64,000 nucleotides of DNA from Gordionus sp. m RMFG-2023 (Eukaryota; Nematomorpha; Gordioida; Chordodea; Parachordodidae). The notes beneath the pieces are model-generated. The model worked only from the letters and a program-made list of their open reading frames with translations. It made no database searches and had not been told where the DNA came from. The stretch lies in assembly GCF_954871325.1 (NCBI RefSeq), contig NC_088777.1, positions 12,563,366-12,627,365 of the forward strand, written 5' to 3'. Position numbers and translations under genes: made by a program. This document shows, piece by piece, positions 57,661 to 64,000 of the stretch (its first letter is position 1; every line of letters starts with the position of its first letter).

Positions 57661-60367
57661 GTCTAATCTATTTTTTATTGAATATAAACTAAAGTTCTGC
57701 CGCGCTAGTGAAAACTTCATATAAAAAATATATGTTCGTCCCATAACTTGAAAAATATTTATATTCCTTTACTATACTTATTTATTTGTCTGATTAAATA
57801 TCATCCCAATTATAAAATAAATCTTTTAAAAATGAATTAGAAGGTGGGAAATATTTTATTCCGTCATTTAGTACGTTCGTACACGACTCGTCCTGACAAG
57901 ATATCTATTGAGCCTCACATAATCGCGCCATTTTTTTATAGCAAGGAAAGTCTACAAAGCATTGTTACTTGGATAATTATTAGGTGTAGTAGTTGTTCTG
58001 TCCAATTTTTTAATTTTAATAAAATTCATTCTATAACAATTCATATCATATTTTGTAGAACAAAAAAGGAATAGTTAAAACATAAAATAATTACTGAATG
58101 CTTAAATTTATTGCATAACATCAAAATATAGAATAAGAATAAATATTTTTAGGTTTAAATTTCTTCTTTATAAGCATCCTCTTTTTATAAATTAGTCCCG
58201 CAACGGACAGGCCGGGTCTACGTTTAAAAAAATATTTGTTATCTGGTCACGATCGGGATCGGGCCGAAAACAATTGATTTTACACATCTTTGATATAAAC
58301 ATTAAATTTAATTATGAATATAAGTTCATCCCGCATGGCACGGTGAGGGGTGCTTATACCAATCAATTTATTGAAATCTTGGGGATGGACTTTTTTAGTC
58401 TACCAACATACACAGTCGATACATTTTATAATTAAATTATTTTAGTAATCAGCGGCGGAGATATCATTGTTATATGGGTCTATGGAGTTTTGAGGGCATT
58501 GCACTTCAGAAGGAGTAAACCTGCACCATACATTTCCCACTAATATATGGATCACCTATATGATGTTATATACACTTTTTATTGTAGAGGAGGAGGAAAG
58601 ATTAGGTATGGTAGCGATTGATTAGTTCTAAATTAAGTCAGAATAGTAAGGATGCATTTGCATAGTAAATATAATAGCTACACAATAATGTAATATATAT
58701 ATGTGATTTTTTAATTGAATTTACCTTTTTTCTACATGTTAAATAGATTGAATCTTTGGCCAAAAAGAAAAATATTTGCAGTACGACCACGATCACACAT
58801 AGGTATGATAATAGAAAGTAGACTTTAAAGAAGAAAAAATAGTATGAATTAAAGGCTCAGTCACTATAATATAACATGAAATATGCTAATGCAAATGAAA
58901 ACTTTTTTTTACAATAACAAAAATTTTATTAAAACGTTCATATCCTATATTTTCTTTAGCAATATGGGAATAGGAAAATTTTATCCGGAGGTTTAAAATT
59001 TGATTTCACTAATAACATTTTTACTATATTCCGGTTTGCAGTAAAATACTCTATTCAGTATTTTGCAATATCGATCTAGTATCGCCATTATAAATATTAA
59101 AGGATGAAGATTAACACTACACAAGTAATATTATGAGGAAATTCCAAAAATCCTATCAAGTGGGTGTTGAAATAAAGCAGATTTTATGAGGTATTAATTA
59201 AAGTTGAATAACTTATTTTTAGCCGGAGAAAAAAACGAGCTAAACCTAGTTTTTTTTAAAGTCTAAAACTTATCTCGGTTTTTTTTGTAAAACATAAGCT
59301 ATAAGTGTAAATTAATTCGTGTATCTCCTTCTTTCTTTCTTGCTTAGCGGGTTTTTTCCTCACGCGCATATATATTTGGAAATTAGCTTATTTTTAGCCA
59401 ATTTCAATTATTATCTCAATTATAAACCCTTGCTGCCCTCATTTTTAAATTACTATGTAATGCTTTTTTTCGCCCCCAAAAATTATTTTAGTATTGATTT
59501 TTTTTTATTATCCCCCCCCCCCCTTATTTATATATTTTATAAAAATATATTATTATTATTATGCGACTATACTCTTATCTACTTATTTTATAATTTATAT
59601 TTAAAAAATAATAATATAATCAATATTCCATTTATGATAAAGAAAAATTTATTTTTTGTGATAATTTAAGAATATTTCTTCTTTTTTTATACATAATTTA
59701 AAGAAACATATTTTTTTATTCTTCACCCTTGGAATAGATTTAATATAATAGATCTTATAATCCTTATACAATCATTCCCTAAACCCTTTAGAAGCAATTT
59801 CCTTTTTTGCATTTTTTCTTCTTTAATTTTTTTTTTTGAATTCCATACCTCGCAAAATTTTAGAGATATTATAAATTCGAGCTTTCCTTTTTATAACGAT
59901 ATAATTCACATGGAACCTTATTATTACCAAGTTTTATCGCAAAAAAAAGATAATTAACTCAAGAGAGAAAAATAAAATCGATAATGGTTATATCACATTA
60001 TTATTTCTTTTAGAATCCCTAAAGTATCTTATTTTATAAGATATAAAGGGATCAAAGCCTCATCTCGCCTTCTAGGTTAGTCTATTTATTATTCTTATTC
60101 TCTGGAAAAAAAACTATTTAAAATTTCGCAGTATATATTTATTTACTTATATGTTAAAAATGAACTATTTTGATAAAACGTTGAACTGGCCTAAATAAAT
60201 AATATGATATACACACAAAAGACTGGATTTATTTTACGGTGAGCAACAATAGATTATTGATTGAATTTTTTAAAAAAATCTATAAATGTTTAGATATATA
60301 ATAGGAATTGCGCTCAATTATCCTCATCACGAATATTATTGATTCCATAAACAAATGAAATTAGTGA
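57661..60367. other. Upstream region of the ERC gene; no gene recognised
   Basis: AT-rich. Frames at 57844-58074 and 59319-59669 show no family likeness; the latter is a run of Phe, Leu, Tyr and Ile codons from T-rich DNA. A GC-rich remnant (GGACAGGCCGGGTC) is at 58204-58217 and a C12 run near 59509-59523. Confidence 0.3.
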
Positions 60368-63300
60368 ATGGAAGGTGAAAAAACACGTAATAAAGATGAA
60401 TCTACGGCATTTCAAATGAATACTAATGAAAATGAAATTGTAACTAGAATCGATAACTCTAATTCCATAAATTTGTTTAAACCCATCTCGCATCAAGAAT
60501 GCTATAAAAATGGGGAAAGTCTTCCACATTACAGTAATTATGGTATTAATGATATATCTTTTTCTAGCCCTACACTAGCCCAACGAAAGCGAACTCAAAG
60601 CGCCATGAGTCTAAGGAGTTTACCAGAAGATTATTTTGAGGATTACTTTTCTATTAAACCTAGCCCATTACTACCTCCTTCTTTTTCTCAGCATCTTTCA
60701 CAACAACAAGAATTTACCACAACCCAAAACATCGAAAATCCATTTTCAAGAGTCGATGATAGAGGCGATGAAGAGGAGCTAGTCTTTCACGAGGATTATT
60801 ACCCTTGTTTTATGAAATACCCAGTGACCAAAAATAATTTTTTAAATCGGGGTGCTAATCAATATCCTTATTATGATCACCATCATCATAACAAGGACAT
60901 GCTAAATAACAAGTACAAACCCAGGTGTATGAGCCAGCTAGCTTTATCGGAAATTTTAGTAGAGAAACCACCAGCCTCATGGGATGATTATAATTTTGAT
61001 GAGGACGAAAATATCGAGAATGAAGGATTCGATCTGATAAACTTAAACTTGGTGAACTATGAACCTCATCTGGCTTATGCTGCAGACCCGGAAACACCCA
61101 CATTAATTGATTACAATGATTACAATGATTACGTTCGGGAAATATCCAACGATATGACTGCGCCAGCCAGAGTTCTCACTAGTAAAACGGAAATTAACCG
61201 GACTTTCTCCGATTACTCTTGCAAGACCATCCCAGTTCTCGTTTCTAAGCCTATCAAAAGGTTAATAGATTATTAAAAATATTTATTTGCAGAAATTGAC
61301 TAAATGAATACATGAGAGAAATATGGTTATGGTAGTGAGGAGAGGGGGGGGAGGGTCTTTCAAGAGTATTTATTTTTAGCCTTAAAAATATTAAAAGACA
61401 AAAAAAATTCTATTATATTATATATGAGTTAATATCTATAATAGTAAATATAATTAGGTTCATAGTTAATGGTTTTGACAATCCATCCCAATCCTCCGAT
61501 TGGAACCCTCTTAACTATCATTTTAATGGCAAAAAGATTCCTCACCACCACCATCATCATCAGCATCATCAGAATCTTAATCATTACGGTAATATCAAAA
61601 TCGAGAATATCAAAGCTAAAGGAAGTGGTCCTAAATACAAATCCCCCTTGTTTAATTCTTCCTCTATGGAATCCGGTAGCCTTAATCATCCTTGTTCAAA
61701 TAATCCAAAATATAGAAATTATGTAGCCGATGATAAAAGTCATTTTCTTCTCTCAAACACCGATGATACTAAAAATGATGACTATATATATGCGCCTAAT
61801 GATGTCAATTTGGATAATATCGAATATCGTGGAAGATCCGATAAATCTAGGCAATCAAACCCTTTCCTAGAAAATTTTTCCTCCGAAATTAAAAGCCATA
61901 TAGGGGAAGAAGATAGAAATAAAGACGAGGAAGTAAAAGAAAATCTCGCTCAATTAAGACCAAGTGGTGATAACAAAGACAAGGACTCAAATAGTATAGT
62001 GGCTGGTTTAAATATAAAAATTAATTTGTTATGCAAGGAAAAGACGGCATTAAAGATGGAATTGGAAAGCGTAGTTAAAAGGTTTAATTCTTCCGTCAAC
62101 AGTATCAAACATTTTTGGAGCCCTGAACTTAAGAGGGAAAGAGAAATGAGAAGAGAAGAAACGCGAAGACATGATATGAATACCGAAAAATTTAAACTCA
62201 TTTCCTCGGAGAATCGGGTAAATATTATTATAAGTTTAATTCTTTTTTTTATAAATCAGATATTTTGTAAAATAATTTTTACAATTCATACTATTTTTTA
62301 TAACATAAAATGTAATAATATAAGAATTATACTTTGTGAATTATTATATTAAACTTATAGTTTTAATATAAGCTCAACATTTTAAACTTACAAACTTTTT
62401 AATAACAAGATAATATATTAAGTTCAAACTGATTTTAGGCCCTCTAACATGGTACACGATTAAATTGTGTCATTAAAATTTCAGAGTATAATTTAGGGGA
62501 TAACCTTTTAATCAACAGATATTTGTAGCCAGTATCCATATTATATTTGAATCAATTTCTGGCTTAGGGGGTCTAGATAGAGGGCTCTGACCTAATTATT
62601 AGGAATTCGATGAAAACAGAAATTTTCTTCTCCCTCACCTTTAAAATTAATGGAGGTAGCTAATTGCTTGCATTATTTATGATTGTCAAAAGATTTCATA
62701 AATAAAAATTTTCGCCGCGTAGGCTTTTCTAATTTTCAATGATTAAAATTCATTAATTTTTTGAGGAAAAAAATATATAAATAAACATTAATATTAATTA
62801 AACAGTATAAATAAAAGAATATCCAATATTTTTGATTAAGGGAATGGAAGTTCTGAATTTTTTTAACTAAATTTAAAAATTAACAAAATTATTTTAAATT
62901 TATTTTATTTCGGAATATACATATTTATTACATGGCATATACTAGAAGCCTGCAAAATCCAATTTTTTTGAATTTATTTTCTAGATTTAGGTCCGCCTGG
63001 TTTATTACAAAATATAACTTAAAAATGAATAGTAAATAATTCCCATCTACTAATTTTTTATATCTTTAGCCATGGAGCGGGCATGGTCTATAATTTAGGT
63101 AGCCAGGTTGGGTTGACCCGTCGGCTCCTGGACGACTTTGGTAAATGCATATATCATTGTACTACCTTTAGAACCGATGCAAAGACCCCTTTGATGATTA
63201 AAATATAAAATAATTCGTTTATAAAATGGATACTGTTTATGTAGTAACTGGAATTTTTTTAATGACGTGAGTGCATCTCAACCCCCTCCCTTTGTATTAG

Positions 63301-63577
63301 AGATCTTTGCATGATGATTATTTGATAATATTTTAAAGAAAATTGATTAAAAAAGAAACTAGAAATTGCTTTGGAAATTTTAAGAAAAGAAATGGAATCG
63401 GAGGAATGCAGATTCAAAGATATCTTGAGAATCGGTAAAAATGTGACACACCAAGAAACTGCAGCTGACGAAACTCCACAGCCCTTAGCTCTTATAGGTA
63501 TCAACGATTTTGAAACGTTACTCGACCACCGAAATTCTCTTGAGTCCCAAATGGAAACACTGCAGGAAAAATATAAT
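60368..63577 (+). CDS. ERC1: ERC/ELKS/Bruchpilot-type active-zone protein, 5' part
   Basis: ERC proteins are long coiled-coil scaffolds at presynaptic active zones and cortical secretion sites, binding RIM, liprin and Rab6. Three exons are visible: 60368-61260, 61458-62217 and 63356-63577, joined in matching phases by GT-AG introns; the gene continues past the window. The ATG at 60368 is preceded by two in-frame stops (TAG TGA). Residues 1-510 are acidic, Ser/Asn-rich and disordered-looking, with SPTLAQRKRTQSAMSLRSLP near 76-95 and a His-rich tract (PHHHHHHQHHQ). The diagnostic block is NSIKHFWSPELKREREMRRE at about 512-531; ERC1 has NSIKTFWSPELKKERALRKD there. It is followed by coiled coil (SSENR, then KLEIALEILRKEMESEE, DFETLLDHRNSLESQMETLQ). 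The N-terminal region before this block is much longer than in human ERC1 (roughly 180). Family assignment is firm; ERC1 versus ERC2 cannot be decided outside vertebrates. Confidence 0.82.
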
Positions 63578-64000
63578 GTTAATATAAATATCAATTTATA
63601 GTTAAAAATTATATTCAATCAGAGAGCCATATTTCTCCCATGTTAGGCAACATGGTTTAAAAGCATTATATATCTCTTTATATTGGCTAAAAAATAACGG
63701 TCTATAAAGAGCACTTTAAAGTTGTACCATTTGTAATAATTGAACATGATTGAGAGAATTACTATTATACCATTACATATTGGACGATTTGTATTAAAAT
63801 TGTAGTGATTTCGAATTATTTGCAGAAATTATAAGCGATAAAAATAGATATATTTAAAAAAAATAATGAATCCAAATGAGTAAATTTAAATTAAATTTTT
63901 CTAAGTATAATAAATATTTTTTTCAATATTTGTGGAATGGGTATGAATCTCTGATATGAGGGCACAGGTAAGTTACTTAATCCGATTATTACTATTAGTA
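63578..64000. other. Third intron of the ERC gene, no exon recognised
   Basis: The donor at 63578-63579 starts the intron. The sequence GGCACAGGTAAGTTAC near the right edge resembles a strong donor, but no in-phase open stretch precedes it, so no fourth exon is called. Confidence 0.35.

Noticed and set aside
57844-58074. 76-codon frame upstream of ERC
   Set aside because: No family likeness, no in-frame ATG support, and in a region of decayed repeats.
59319-59669. 116-codon plus-strand frame with several hydrophobic stretches (possible membrane protein)
   Set aside because: It has no ATG at its start and is composed of Phe, Leu, Ile, Tyr and Asn from T- and A-rich DNA; hydrophobicity is a by-product of composition.
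63070-63190. Open stretch behind a possible acceptor in ERC intron 2
   Set aside because: Its phase does not fit between the second and third ERC exons, and the peptide is not coiled coil; exon 2 to exon 3 joins cleanly without it.

Overview
The window looks like nuclear DNA of an invertebrate animal. It is very AT-rich. It carries spliced genes with GT-AG introns, among them an ERC/ELKS active-zone gene, a family I know only from animals. It is also dense in hAT-type DNA transposons, fold-back elements and a Ty3/gypsy retrotransposon. I cannot name the species.

Three host genes can be read. (1) SNRPC, encoding U1-C of the spliceosome, lies on the minus strand at 19099-22450: five exons, 157 residues, full length. 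(2) ALDH18A1, encoding the bifunctional mitochondrial P5C synthase of proline and ornithine synthesis, lies on the plus strand at 28938-54788. It has 15 exons that join in frame to 937 residues. The 13 middle exons are packed into about 7.7 kb, while the first intron (7.8 kb) and last intron (9.7 kb) are filled with transposons. (3) An ERC/ELKS/Bruchpilot homologue starts at 60368 on the plus strand and runs off the right edge; three exons are visible. The three genes have unrelated jobs (splicing, amino-acid synthesis, presynaptic scaffold) and show no operon-like arrangement.

Layout. 1-10600: transposon graveyard, with a hAT element at 676-2554, a hAT fossil from 6909, a tRNA-derived SINE-like unit at 8576 and one unassigned exon-like reading frame at 3599. 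10615-18280: a near-whole, young Ty3/gypsy element on the minus strand, with paired LTRs and a 5-bp target duplication. 18286-22450: SNRPC. 22752-25136: a 2.4-kb element with about 640-bp inverted repeats and a decayed protein carrying an unusual conserved signature. 25137-28937: mostly featureless. 28938-54788: ALDH18A1. Its first intron holds several hAT pieces; its second intron holds a second, diverged copy of the 2.4-kb element type (37511-39735); its last intron holds a three-level nest (fold-back element, then a 4.2-kb hAT with inverted satellite arrays, then a 1.1-kb hAT). 54789-60367: degraded repeats. 60368-64000: ERC.

The two most interesting observations are these. First, two diverged copies of a long-inverted-repeat element family encode the same signature protein (SDGAxxQYKN ... 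HGKxPCDxxGGxxKR) and share a terminal motif. Second, the P5C synthase exon 4/5 junction falls exactly where mammals choose by splicing between two isoforms; here the Val-Asn codons lie in the intron and no canonical donor would include them.
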